The position numbers were made by a program, and so were the translations under genes. The notes below the pieces were generated by a model that did not search any database, was not told the DNA's origin, and saw only the letters and a list, made by a program, of their open reading frames with translations. This document shows, in pieces, positions 7,420 to 15,996 of a stretch of DNA of 64,000 bases (the first letter of the stretch is position 1; every line of letters starts with the position of its first letter). The stretch comes from JBASEY01 sp964404285 (GTDB lineage: Bacteria; CSSED10-310), in assembly GCA_964404285.1 (NCBI GenBank), contig CAYOJK010000007.1, positions 1 through 64,000 of the forward strand, given 5' to 3'.

Positions 7420-8508
7420 ATGGCTATTGTGACGTCACTTCAATTCAGCCCGTCTTCCGGCGCTTTGATGTGTGATGAGGAATACTGGTATTTACGCCGA
7501 CGGCGATCATTCTTTCTGGACAACATACGAAATGTGATACCTGAGGACGTGTCGGAGGCCATTCAAATTTACGCCGGTTATGGCGGTTGGGGTCATCCGG
7601 GTTTTCATGAGGAAGTCATTCAGCGCACACGAGAAACCATATTGAAGATGTGGAAAGATGGAAAATCGGCTGAGCTGTTAGATCTCGAGAATATTGCAAT
7701 GGTCATTCGACGCGTCATGGAAGAAGTGCGTAGACGCAAAATCGATGACATGTTGAAGTTTTTATACGGTTTTACTGTCGATGAGCTCAACCAAGGTTTT
7801 TTTGTCGAAAACGGTGAAAAAATTGAAATTAAACAGGATGCGGTAATCAAGGCTGCAAAGGGAATTATTTCGTATCAGACAAAAAATGGGATGACGGAAG
7901 CGATTTTTAAAAACAAATGCGTATTCACCGGTTATGATCCTACTTGGGGCTTCAGAGGTTGGCATATCAACGCAGAAAACACGGTCTGTTCGTTGATCAG
8001 CGGAGGATTTGAAGCCATCGGAGCTGGTATGTACGGCGCTGGAATCGAGTTTTCACGTATCCTGAACCGAATAACTCTGGATCAGCGACGCAAAGGCTTT
8101 GATCGCGTCTGGGGCGTCATTGCGCTTATAGAAGCAACATTGAATGCCTGGGAACATTTTCATGAAGTGGGCGGAGGCCTGCACCTGGTACTGATCGATG
8201 GAAAAGCAAAAAACAAGGCCAATCGATATCGTGAATTAAGTGATCATGTCATGAGACTGGCACACGAAATGGTCACCGCTGTTCGCTTTGGTATGGCTGA
8301 CTATCAAACGATTTATCCGCTCATGGAAGACTTGATCTTTAACCAAGTCAATCTGAAAACAGTTGAGAAATCATTTATCGACACCGCTGAATCGCCAAGC
8401 AATCTGAAGAAACTGTTGAGAGGGTATAAATTCTATCCTTACCCTGAGCCGGCAACTCAGACCCGACCAGAATCTAAACCTGTTAGCAAAAAGGAGAAAC
8501 GATCATGA
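7420..8508 (+). CDS. Proteasome-like Ntn-hydrolase-fold protein, predicted inactive paralog
   Basis: Not a protein I can name. Its 362 residues are paralogous to the next gene. The N-terminus after Met1 lines up with proteasome beta/HslV/Anbu-type subunits: a short strand, SGALMCDEE with Asp19, then a DNIRNVIP strand. A second strand-loop has TGYDPTWGF, then GFEAIGAGMYGAG (residues 197-208) like the GSG loop, and a terminal helix plus GGGLHLVLIDG (251-261). The residue matching the catalytic Thr is Ala2, and the one matching the catalytic Lys is Asn35, so it should lack peptidase activity. A helical insert at about 80-165 makes it longer than usual subunits (~200-250). It overlaps the next gene by ATGA. 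The fold call is inferred from motifs only. Confidence 0.65.
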   Translation: MAIVTSLQFSPSSGALMCDEEYWYLRRRRSFFLDNIRNVIPEDVSEAIQIYAGYGGWGHPGFHEEVIQRTRETILKMWKDGKSAELLDLENIAMVIRRVMEEVRRRKIDDMLKFLYGFTVDELNQGFFVENGEKIEIKQDAVIKAAKGIISYQTKNGMTEAIFKNKCVFTGYDPTWGFRGWHINAENTVCSLISGGFEAIGAGMYGAGIEFSRILNRITLDQRRKGFDRVWGVIALIEATLNAWEHFHEVGGGLHLVLIDGKAKNKANRYRELSDHVMRLAHEMVTAVRFGMADYQTIYPLMEDLIFNQVNLKTVEKSFIDTAESPSNLKKLLRGYKFYPYPEPATQTRPESKPVSKKEKRS

Positions 8509-9554
8509 CATCGATAAATGCCATTCGCTTCGATAAATATTCCGGTGCGCTGGTTTGTGATGAACAACGAGGCTGGAATTCGGAAAATATGATTATAAAT
8601 GCTGCTGATAAAATAAAATCAGTTGTTCCAGATGATGTTGTTGAATCAACGGGTATGGTTGCTTTTTACGGTAATACCGGCACATCGACAATCGGGGATG
8701 AGCTGAAATTCAATATTCGAAAACGAGTGCGACAAGAATACGACAAATTATTGAAGAAAACCGGCGAGCCGCCGACGGAACTCGTCACTATGGAAGAACT
8801 GGCGAAATGGGCTTATGAAGCTCAAACCGAATTAAAACGCGGCCATATCAATCAAACAATTGAAGGTCGTTACGGCTTCAGTGTCAATGATTTCTGTCGG
8901 GGATATTATAAAAATAACGGCAAACAGATCGATATCAAAGATCCGGAAACTATTTCCGCTATACATGACAGTATCACTTGGAAAGGCCGAAGTGGTGAAA
9001 TGACATCGGTCTTTCTAAATGCGGGTATCATTGCTGGATATGAACCTCGTAAAGGTTTTCAAATTTATACCTTGTCAATGATTGAATTTGGGTATTGGCC
9101 GGTACAAGAAATATTTCTGACCGACGGATCAGGGCGCGATATGGCTTCCGTACACATGACGGAGTTCAGCAACCGCAAAACAATGCCTGAACGACGCAGC
9201 GCCATCCACCCTGTCGAAGGTATCTTCGAAATGGTACACGCCGTCAATATTGCCACCAGAAACAATATCGGCTGCGAAGGTTATTTGAATATCATGCTGA
9301 TCGATGGACGAAAACCTCACGCTGAGCGTTTAATTCAAATCAACGATGACAGAGCAAAACTGGTTTCTGAGATTGTTCGTTGTTATGAAGGCAGATATCT
9401 GGATAGACTCAAAGCTATGGAAATGGTGGAAGCGCTTTTATGGGGCGGTGCAACCTGGGAAACCGTTGACCGTGAACTATGGAAAGTTTCTAAACATCCT
9501 GACAGTATGTTCGAATTTTTACGTAATTATCCCGATCAACCAATGAGTTTATGA
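8505..9554 (+). CDS. Proteasome-like Ntn-hydrolase-fold protein, predicted active (Thr2)
   Basis: Paralog of the preceding gene, 349 residues. The start reads MTSINAIRF, so removal of Met1 would expose Thr2 as an N-terminal nucleophile, as in self-compartmentalising proteases with no propeptide (HslV style). Asp19 in SGALVCDEQ and Lys36 in AADKIKSVV fall where proteasome Asp17 and Lys33 lie. Further matches are VAFYGNTGT with the following GDELKFNIRKRV helix, IIAGYEPRKGFQIY (175-188), the LTDGSG loop (205-210), the helix VEGIFEMVHAVNIATRN and LNIMLIDGRK (261-270). The same ~85-residue helical insert is present. ATGA overlaps at both ends imply co-translation with the inactive paralog and the prenyl synthase. 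Substrate and true protease activity are unknown. Confidence 0.68.
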   Translation: MTSINAIRFDKYSGALVCDEQRGWNSENMIINAADKIKSVVPDDVVESTGMVAFYGNTGTSTIGDELKFNIRKRVRQEYDKLLKKTGEPPTELVTMEELAKWAYEAQTELKRGHINQTIEGRYGFSVNDFCRGYYKNNGKQIDIKDPETISAIHDSITWKGRSGEMTSVFLNAGIIAGYEPRKGFQIYTLSMIEFGYWPVQEIFLTDGSGRDMASVHMTEFSNRKTMPERRSAIHPVEGIFEMVHAVNIATRNNIGCEGYLNIMLIDGRKPHAERLIQINDDRAKLVSEIVRCYEGRYLDRLKAMEMVEALLWGGATWETVDRELWKVSKHPDSMFEFLRNYPDQPMSL

Positions 9555-10648
9555 ACCTAAAAAACTCGCCGGATCTAAATTCTTTTCTTGAAGCAGTGGG
9601 TACCCGATTGCGTACTCACTTGCTTCAAGCGCCATTTCTCAGCCAACTGAGTAATGGACCCATAAAGGACAGACTGCTGGATTATGTCATTCGCGGAGGA
9701 AAAAATCTGCGACCCGCTATGGCCTGTCTTGCATGTGGAGCTCTGGGCGGTGAACCAGAAAATGCCATCGACGTGGGTGTGGCGATTGAAATGACCCATA
9801 CCTGGACATTGGTACATGATGACATCATCGATCGCGATGAAACACGCCGGGGCGGTCCATCGATACATGCCGGCATTCGTATGGAATATCACGACTGGGA
9901 AGACAATAACCCCGCCATGACGGCTGATCACCTAGGAACGTCCCTGGCTTTGTTGATCGGTGATGCTCAACACGCTATGGCTATGGACATTCTGTCCTAT
10001 GCCGGCTTAAAAGGCCGAATACCAGCAGATCTGGCTTTGTTTTTGATCGGTGAACTCGAAGGAAAGGTACTAGTAGCATTACTGTCGGGCGAAGTCGACG
10101 ACATATTTCAAACCGGTATTCCACTCAATAAAATAACGCAAGAAGAAATCCTATTGATGCTGGAAAGAAAAACTGGAGCTTTACTGACTTTTTCTGTTGT
10201 GTCAGGCGGCCTTGTCGCTCTCGGCGCCCCAATTCCGACTCATCCCCACATTGAAGCGCTCAAAACATACGGCGATAACCTGGGAATAGCGTTCCAACTC
10301 AAAGACGATATCCTTGGGATAACCGGCGATGAGAAAATGCTAGGTAAACCCATCGGCTCAGATTTTAAAGAAGGAAAACGTACTTTGGCTGTCAAAACAG
10401 CATGGGATAATGGGTCGCCAAACGAAAAATCCCGTATCGAAGCGCTATTGGGAAAAGCCGATCTGAAAGAAGATGAAGCCCTGGAAATGCGGTCGCTTGT
10501 GATATCGACCAGGGCACTGGAACAAACAGAAAAACTGGCGGCACAACATATCGATCTGGCCCTGGAAGCTCTAAGGTCACTTCCCGAAACACTTTATAGA
10601 AATCTGTTGGCTGATATCGCAAAATTTACACTTACACGTAAAAAATAA
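9551..10648 (+). CDS. Polyprenyl (geranyl/farnesyl-type) diphosphate synthase
   Basis: An isoprenyl chain-elongating enzyme that condenses isopentenyl diphosphate with allylic diphosphates. In its 365 residues the lysine region GGKNLRPAM, the first Asp-rich motif (VHDDIIDRDETRRG), the second (QLKDDILGI) and the GSDFKEGKRTL segment are all present. Chain length cannot be read reliably. It begins with ATGA overlapping the preceding proteasome-like gene, so it belongs to that operon rather than to an isoprenoid operon; dxs lies in the opposite-strand block beginning 16 bases downstream. Residues 110-130 (HDWEDNNPAMTADHLG) are a slightly longer than usual loop after the first motif. Confidence 0.92.
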   Translation: MNLKNSPDLNSFLEAVGTRLRTHLLQAPFLSQLSNGPIKDRLLDYVIRGGKNLRPAMACLACGALGGEPENAIDVGVAIEMTHTWTLVHDDIIDRDETRRGGPSIHAGIRMEYHDWEDNNPAMTADHLGTSLALLIGDAQHAMAMDILSYAGLKGRIPADLALFLIGELEGKVLVALLSGEVDDIFQTGIPLNKITQEEILLMLERKTGALLTFSVVSGGLVALGAPIPTHPHIEALKTYGDNLGIAFQLKDDILGITGDEKMLGKPIGSDFKEGKRTLAVKTAWDNGSPNEKSRIEALLGKADLKEDEALEMRSLVISTRALEQTEKLAAQHIDLALEALRSLPETLYRNLLADIAKFTLTRKK

Positions 10649-10664
10649 ATACGCTTCTGCATCG

Positions 10665-12383
10665 TCATCCGCTATTTGGACGGCTTGCAGCAAACAACAT
10701 ACTCTCAGCATGACGCAACGCGTCTTTACCATCCGAATTACCCAGCATCCGGGCAATCTCCTTGACCCTTTCAGCTTGTTTCAAATTATCGATCACAATA
10801 CGCGTTGTATCACCTAGAGTCTGTTTCTGAACCCGAAAATGCTCCTGCCCTTGAACAGCTATCTGAGGTAGGTGAGTAATACAAAAAATCTGGTTGTCCC
10901 GAGATAATATCCGTAACTTCTCTCCAACAGCATTCGCGATATCTCCGCCGATCCCCGTATCAATCTCATCAAAAACCATCGTCCTGCAATTATCGGCTTC
11001 TATCAGATGTTGCTTCAATGCCAACATAATTCGGCTCAATTCACCGCCACTCGCTATCATGGATAATGGTTTTAAAGGTACCCCCGGATTAGCAGATAAA
11101 AGAAACTCCATCCGATCTGTTCCTGCAGCAGTACACCTGTCCGGTACTATCGCCGGATCAGATATTTCTTCAATCTGCCATTCAGACTCGATCTGTATAT
11201 CAAATTCGGCATGACGCATTCCCAATTCAACCAACGATTGTTCTAAGCGCCTACAGGTTTCCGAAATCAATGATCTTCTGAATTGTGATAATTCCTTGTC
11301 AGCTCGAAAATAGGCTTCTCTTGCAAGGCGACACCTCTCCTCTAAATCTTGGACAGCGGTTTTATTCACAGAATATCCACCTAACTGTTCTTCAATAGCA
11401 TCGCGGTACTCTAAGATGCCTTCAACACTGTTCTTATACTTGCTCTCCAGTTGGCGTATCACATAAAGCCTGTCCGACACCATATTCAATCGTTCAGGAG
11501 AAACAACAATATGATTCGCTATCTGCTGGATTTCATCACTGACATCTCGAGCTAGCAAACTCAATGAATCACATCGTTCTGCTGTCTCAGTTAAAGTCGT
11601 ATCCCGCTGAGCTGCTTTTTGCATCAGTCCCGAAACTCTAGCTAGAGAATCTGTAACAGGGGAAGATTCTAAATCCAGAATAGCCAGCGCCTCAGTGAGG
11701 TTCTCGCGAATATCCTCAGCATATCGCAATCTCTCTCGCTCTTCTACCAACTCCTGTTTTTCTCCTGATCTCAACCCCGATTCGTTTATCTCTTTTAACT
11801 GGTATTCCATCAAGTCGCGATGCATTTCCATTTCAGCAAGTTTTTTTCGTGCGACTAGACACTCTGATGACACTTTCAGCCACTGCTCCCATGCTGAATG
11901 TATATGAGTCAGTTTTTCTGGCTGATTGACTGCCTTGTCAAATAAATTCAGATGGTTTTTCGATTGCAGTAAATATTGATGAGAATGCTGTGAATTGACA
12001 TCGAGCAATTGTTCACCAATCCACTGAAAATCTGCCTTTTTAACGATTTGATCGTTTATTAAAAAGCGATCCCTTCCTTTTCGATGTATTTCACGCGTCA
12101 ACCGCAGTTCCTGATCGAGTTCCGTATTGAGCTGTAACGCTAAAAATTTAGGATGCGCCACCAGGGTTCGCGATATATCAAAGGAGCCTTCGACACGAGC
12201 GACCGGCGATCCTGTCTGAACTGTTTCTGCATGAACCGACTTGCCGAGGAGCGCTTCCACAGCCTGAACAAGTATCGATTTCCCCGCACCGGTTTCACCG
12301 GTTATGACGGTCAATCCCGGCTGAAAAATCAACTCCATATTTGTGATTAGCGCCAAGTTTTCAATCGACAACCGATTCAACAT
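10665..12383 (-). CDS. recN: DNA repair protein RecN
   Basis: SMC-like ATPase for double-strand-break repair. Its 572 residues match the usual ~550. The Walker A is GETGAGKS (residues 29-36), two coiled-coil arms occupy about 150-370, and the C-terminal half has the ABC signature region (MIASGGELSRIMLALK) and Walker B (MVFDEIDTGIGGDIA). A final ITHLPQIAVQGQEHFRV segment is typical. It is the last gene of the long minus-strand block, two bases after nadK, and converges on the prenyl synthase with only 16 bases between; no terminator hairpin is visible there. Confidence 0.96.
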   Translation of the reverse strand: MLNRLSIENLALITNMELIFQPGLTVITGETGAGKSILVQAVEALLGKSVHAETVQTGSPVARVEGSFDISRTLVAHPKFLALQLNTELDQELRLTREIHRKGRDRFLINDQIVKKADFQWIGEQLLDVNSQHSHQYLLQSKNHLNLFDKAVNQPEKLTHIHSAWEQWLKVSSECLVARKKLAEMEMHRDLMEYQLKEINESGLRSGEKQELVEERERLRYAEDIRENLTEALAILDLESSPVTDSLARVSGLMQKAAQRDTTLTETAERCDSLSLLARDVSDEIQQIANHIVVSPERLNMVSDRLYVIRQLESKYKNSVEGILEYRDAIEEQLGGYSVNKTAVQDLEERCRLAREAYFRADKELSQFRRSLISETCRRLEQSLVELGMRHAEFDIQIESEWQIEEISDPAIVPDRCTAAGTDRMEFLLSANPGVPLKPLSMIASGGELSRIMLALKQHLIEADNCRTMVFDEIDTGIGGDIANAVGEKLRILSRDNQIFCITHLPQIAVQGQEHFRVQKQTLGDTTRIVIDNLKQAERVKEIARMLGNSDGKDALRHAESMLFAASRPNSG

Positions 12384-12385
12384 TC

Positions 12386-13264
12386 TCAGCGTTTCCCCCA
12401 GGCAAGTTTATGCCGTAAAACGTGAAAGAACGGCGCATCAGGATTTGCAATAATACGAGCTTTGAACGGAGCTTCTCGGATCACCACCCTGTCACCATGA
12501 TTCATGGAACTGCCGGTTTGGCCGTCAATAATCAGGAACACTTTTCGATCTTCTGATATTTGCCATATCGAGATTATATCGCTACTACTCAAAATAATAG
12601 GTCGATTTGTCAGCATGTGTGGGCAGATCGGCGTCACAGCAACGGCATGAATATTGGGGATCATGATCGGTCCTCCCGCAGATAACGAATACGCGGTCGA
12701 ACCGGTTGGTGTGGATACAATCAAGCCATCACATTGATAGGTATTGATCAACGTATCATTGACACACATCTGCAATTTGATCAGGCGAGGATTTAGAAGT
12801 TTGTTTACGGTGACATCGTTTAAAGCGCTATAGGTATGCAAAAGAGTGTCACCTCTATAATGCTCTGCTTTCAACATCATACGTTCTTCGACGATATAAT
12901 TGCCCCGAAGTGTTTTTTCCAGGTTTGGATAGACATCGTCTGCAGAATAAGCAGCTAGAAATCCCAGATCTCCCATATTAAATGAAAGAACGGGAACATT
13001 GAACGGTGCAACTCGTCGCGCCACCCACAAAATCGTACCATCTCCCCCTAACACCAAAGCCAGATCGACATCAGTAAAATCATAATCCGGCTCTGTAACG
13101 ATGCCGTCAGCTTCTGTATTCAGTTCATCAAAAACAACCGGACTAGCCAAGACCTGGATTTTTCTTTTTTTCAGCCAATCCATAATTTCTTTGCCAAGAA
13201 CACGAGTCTCTTTTTTTCCAGGCTTGATAAATAAAGCCACCGTTCGTATTTGATTATTCGTCAT
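12386..13264 (-). CDS. nadK: NAD kinase
   Basis: Phosphorylates NAD to NADP in the cytosol. This 292-residue protein has the diagnostic GGDGT motif (LVLGGDGTILWVAR), the conserved VPVLSFNMGDLGFLA, ALNDVTV and the STPTGSTAYSLSAGGPI loop that binds NAD. Length is normal. It overlaps the end of tlyA by 11 bases and is followed two bases later by recN. The order tlyA-nadK-recN is widely conserved in bacteria and supports all three names. Confidence 0.97.
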   Translation of the reverse strand: MTNNQIRTVALFIKPGKKETRVLGKEIMDWLKKRKIQVLASPVVFDELNTEADGIVTEPDYDFTDVDLALVLGGDGTILWVARRVAPFNVPVLSFNMGDLGFLAAYSADDVYPNLEKTLRGNYIVEERMMLKAEHYRGDTLLHTYSALNDVTVNKLLNPRLIKLQMCVNDTLINTYQCDGLIVSTPTGSTAYSLSAGGPIMIPNIHAVAVTPICPHMLTNRPIILSSSDIISIWQISEDRKVFLIIDGQTGSSMNHGDRVVIREAPFKARIIANPDAPFFHVLRHKLAWGKR

Positions 13265-14048
13265 GATACACAGCCCTTTTTATCCATCCATCATATTCTA
13301 CGTTTATATCCGCGTCGCCGGATTTTAAATAAAACAAAAATTCGCGGTTACCTTTAGGCCCGGTAATCGGTGAAGCAGTCACATTCAGCAGCGCCAAGGA
13401 ATGCTCAGCACACCAGACAGCAAGATCCAACAATACCTGACGATGCACCTCGGAATCTCGAATGACACCACCTCTTCCAACCTTATCTTTTCCTGCTTCA
13501 AACTGCGGCTTGACTAGAGCCACGATTTTGCCGGATGTCGCCAAAAGGTCTCTGACTTTTTCCAGCACAAGTTTAAGCGAAATAAACGACAAATCCAATG
13601 TTGCCAAATCGATCGGTTCATTAAATACTTCGTTTGGAACGGTGCGAAGATTTGTTCTTTCAAGAAGCTTGACCCTGGGATCATGTCGCAGTGACCAATG
13701 CATTTGGCCATATCCGACATCCACAGCATATACTTTTACTGCTCCGCGCCGAAGAAGGCATTCAGTGAACCCGCCTGTGGAAGCGCCACTATCCAGGGCC
13801 ACACCGCCGGAACAATCTATACCAAATACATTTAGAGCATGATCGAGCTTCAAGGCTCCTCGGCTGACCCATTTAGGCGTATTTTCATGAAGGTGTACCT
13901 GGCCTGATCCAGGAACCATCGTGGCGGGTTTAGCTATCGGTTTACCATCGATACTTACTGCTCCAGTACGTATCAATGCTGCGGCTGCCGTTCTGCTTTC
14001 GGCAATTCCACGATTCATCAAAAGTTTATCTGCGCGTATCAGATTCAC
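13254..14048 (-). CDS. tlyA: TlyA-family rRNA (cytidine-2'-O)-methyltransferase
   Basis: An S4-type RNA-binding domain (residues 1-60: RADKLLMNRGIAESRTAAAALIRTGAVSIDG) is followed by an FtsJ-like methyltransferase core. The SAM-binding stretch is GVALDSGASTGGFTECLLRRGA, and later come LDLSFISLKLVL and ALVKPQFEAGKDKVG. At 264 residues it fits the TlyA/hemolysin A family, which methylates ribosomal RNA. Start is taken as GTG at 14048, which overlaps the end of dxs by 23 bases; no better start is seen. The older hemolysin name should not be taken as function. Confidence 0.93.
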   Translation of the reverse strand: MNLIRADKLLMNRGIAESRTAAAALIRTGAVSIDGKPIAKPATMVPGSGQVHLHENTPKWVSRGALKLDHALNVFGIDCSGGVALDSGASTGGFTECLLRRGAVKVYAVDVGYGQMHWSLRHDPRVKLLERTNLRTVPNEVFNEPIDLATLDLSFISLKLVLEKVRDLLATSGKIVALVKPQFEAGKDKVGRGGVIRDSEVHRQVLLDLAVWCAEHSLALLNVTASPITGPKGNREFLFYLKSGDADINVEYDGWIKRAVYHDE

Positions 14049-15996
14049 TCACCTGACCCGTTTGGCCGGTTACAACATCTTCTTTTTCCGGCCGCATCAA
14101 CATCAACCGAATGCGTCGCTCCAATTCTTGGGCAGTCAATCCCAAATCATTGTAAAGTTCTTGTTGGGTTCCCATCGATATCCATTCATCAGGTATGCCG
14201 ATCAAATCGACCTGACGTGGAAGCTCTCCGGAAACCGCAAGCATTTCCATTACAGCAGCGCCTAAACCGCCGACTATCGTGTTCTCTTCCATCGTTATCA
14301 GCGCCCCTGTTTTTCGAACAGATTGGCGAATCAAATCAGAATCAAGAGGTTTGACGAAACGAGCATCGATAACATCTACACCTATTCCTTCAGCACGGAG
14401 TTTTTCTGAAACGGCAAGCGCTTCATAAACCATAGGGCCCGCAGCGACAACTGTAATATCATTTCCTTCAGCGAGTTGCTCACCGACACCCCACTCAATA
14501 TCGGTTAGCTCACACTCCATATTGACCCCGACACCGGTTCCTCTAGGATATCGAATCACTACCGGCCTGTTGAAAGTAGGTATGGACAGAATAGTACGCT
14601 TCAGTTCACATTCATCACGGGGCGCTATAATTCCAAGATTCGGCATTGTGCGTAAAAAAGACAGGTCGTATATGCCATGATGGGTCGGGCCGTCAGCGCC
14701 AACCAAACCCGCGCGATCCAAAATCATCGTGACAGGTAGTTCCTGCAAACATATGTCCTGGAACACCTGGTCATACGCTCTTTGCATGAATGTCGAATAA
14801 ATTGCCACCACCGGGTGCAAACCCGCATTTGCCAGTCCACCCGCAAAAGCGACTGCGTGCTGTTCAGCCATCCCGACATCATAAATTCTATCAGGGAATC
14901 GAGAAGCAAATTTATCCAGGCCGGTTCCCAAAGTCATGGCTGCTGTAACAGCTACAATCTTGTCATCTTTTTCTGCCATACTGACCAAAGTATCTCCAAA
15001 TACCGATGTATAGTATGGCGCTGATGCTTTTTCATGGAATTTACCTGTTTCCCGATCAAACGCTGAAGCGCCATGAAAACGTTCAGGCTCATTCTCAGCA
15101 GGCAGGTATCCTTTGCCTTTTTTTGTCAGAACATGAACCAGAAACGGTCCCGGCATATTTTGGATATTTTGGAAAACCTGCACTAATGTCTTTAAATCAT
15201 GCCCGTCGAAGGGTCCTAAATATTGATATCCCAGCTCCTCAAAAAACAATCCCGGCTGAATCAAATCCTTCAACGAACGCTCAAGTTTCTGTACAAGGCG
15301 GATCAATTCATCTCCAGCACGAGGAATAGAGGCAAGAAGTTGCTTTGCATGACGCCTGACACTAGCGGCACGCGGACCGACCATCCGTCTGCTGATATAT
15401 TGTGCAAGAGCGCCGACATTTGGTGAAATCGACATTTCGTTATCATTGAGAATGATCAACAATTTTTTTTGTTTTAAATGGCCGCCCTGATTAATTGCTT
15501 CAAAAGCCACTCCGGCCGTCATAGAGCCGTCACCGATTATCGGAATGACCCAGTTGTCTTGGCCTGAACGCTTCATAGCCTCAGCCATTCCAATAGCGAA
15601 CGACAGAGATGTTCCTCCATGACCTGTGTCGTAATGGTCATATTCACTTTCAGACTTTTTGGGAAACCCTGACAAACCTTTGTATTGCCTCAAGCTCTTA
15701 CAAAACTCACCGCATCTACCCGTTATGATTTTATGGGTGTAAACTTGGTGTCCGACATCCCAAATAAGTTTGTCTTCAGGAGTTTTAAACGCATAATGCA
15801 AAGCCAAAGTCAGCTCGATAACGCCAAGATTCGACGCCAAATGCCCCCCGGTTCTCGACACTGTCTCGATAATTGTCTCCTGTATCTCATCAGCAAGATT
15901 CGTAAGCGCTTGAATATTGAGTCTGCGTAGGGCCGTCGGGGACTGCACAAAAGGCAAAACACTTTTTCCATTGAATGGTTTTGATTTATCTTTCAT
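14026..15996 (-). CDS. dxs: 1-deoxy-D-xylulose-5-phosphate synthase
   Basis: First enzyme of the MEP isoprenoid pathway: joins pyruvate and glyceraldehyde 3-phosphate using thiamine diphosphate. This 656-residue protein has HLASNLGVIELTLALHY, WDVGHQ, the ThDP motif GDGSMTAGVAFEAINQ ending near NDNEMSISPNVGA, the DGHD loop, a transketolase pyrimidine domain (PDRIYDVGMAEQHAVAFAGG) and a C-terminal domain with TMEENTIVGGLG. The ATG overlaps the rny stop (ATGA). Its position with tlyA-nadK-recN is common in bacteria. Confidence 0.97.
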   Translation of the reverse strand: MKDKSKPFNGKSVLPFVQSPTALRRLNIQALTNLADEIQETIIETVSRTGGHLASNLGVIELTLALHYAFKTPEDKLIWDVGHQVYTHKIITGRCGEFCKSLRQYKGLSGFPKKSESEYDHYDTGHGGTSLSFAIGMAEAMKRSGQDNWVIPIIGDGSMTAGVAFEAINQGGHLKQKKLLIILNDNEMSISPNVGALAQYISRRMVGPRAASVRRHAKQLLASIPRAGDELIRLVQKLERSLKDLIQPGLFFEELGYQYLGPFDGHDLKTLVQVFQNIQNMPGPFLVHVLTKKGKGYLPAENEPERFHGASAFDRETGKFHEKASAPYYTSVFGDTLVSMAEKDDKIVAVTAAMTLGTGLDKFASRFPDRIYDVGMAEQHAVAFAGGLANAGLHPVVAIYSTFMQRAYDQVFQDICLQELPVTMILDRAGLVGADGPTHHGIYDLSFLRTMPNLGIIAPRDECELKRTILSIPTFNRPVVIRYPRGTGVGVNMECELTDIEWGVGEQLAEGNDITVVAAGPMVYEALAVSEKLRAEGIGVDVIDARFVKPLDSDLIRQSVRKTGALITMEENTIVGGLGAAVMEMLAVSGELPRQVDLIGIPDEWISMGTQQELYNDLGLTAQELERRIRLMLMRPEKEDVVTGQTGQVSESDTRR

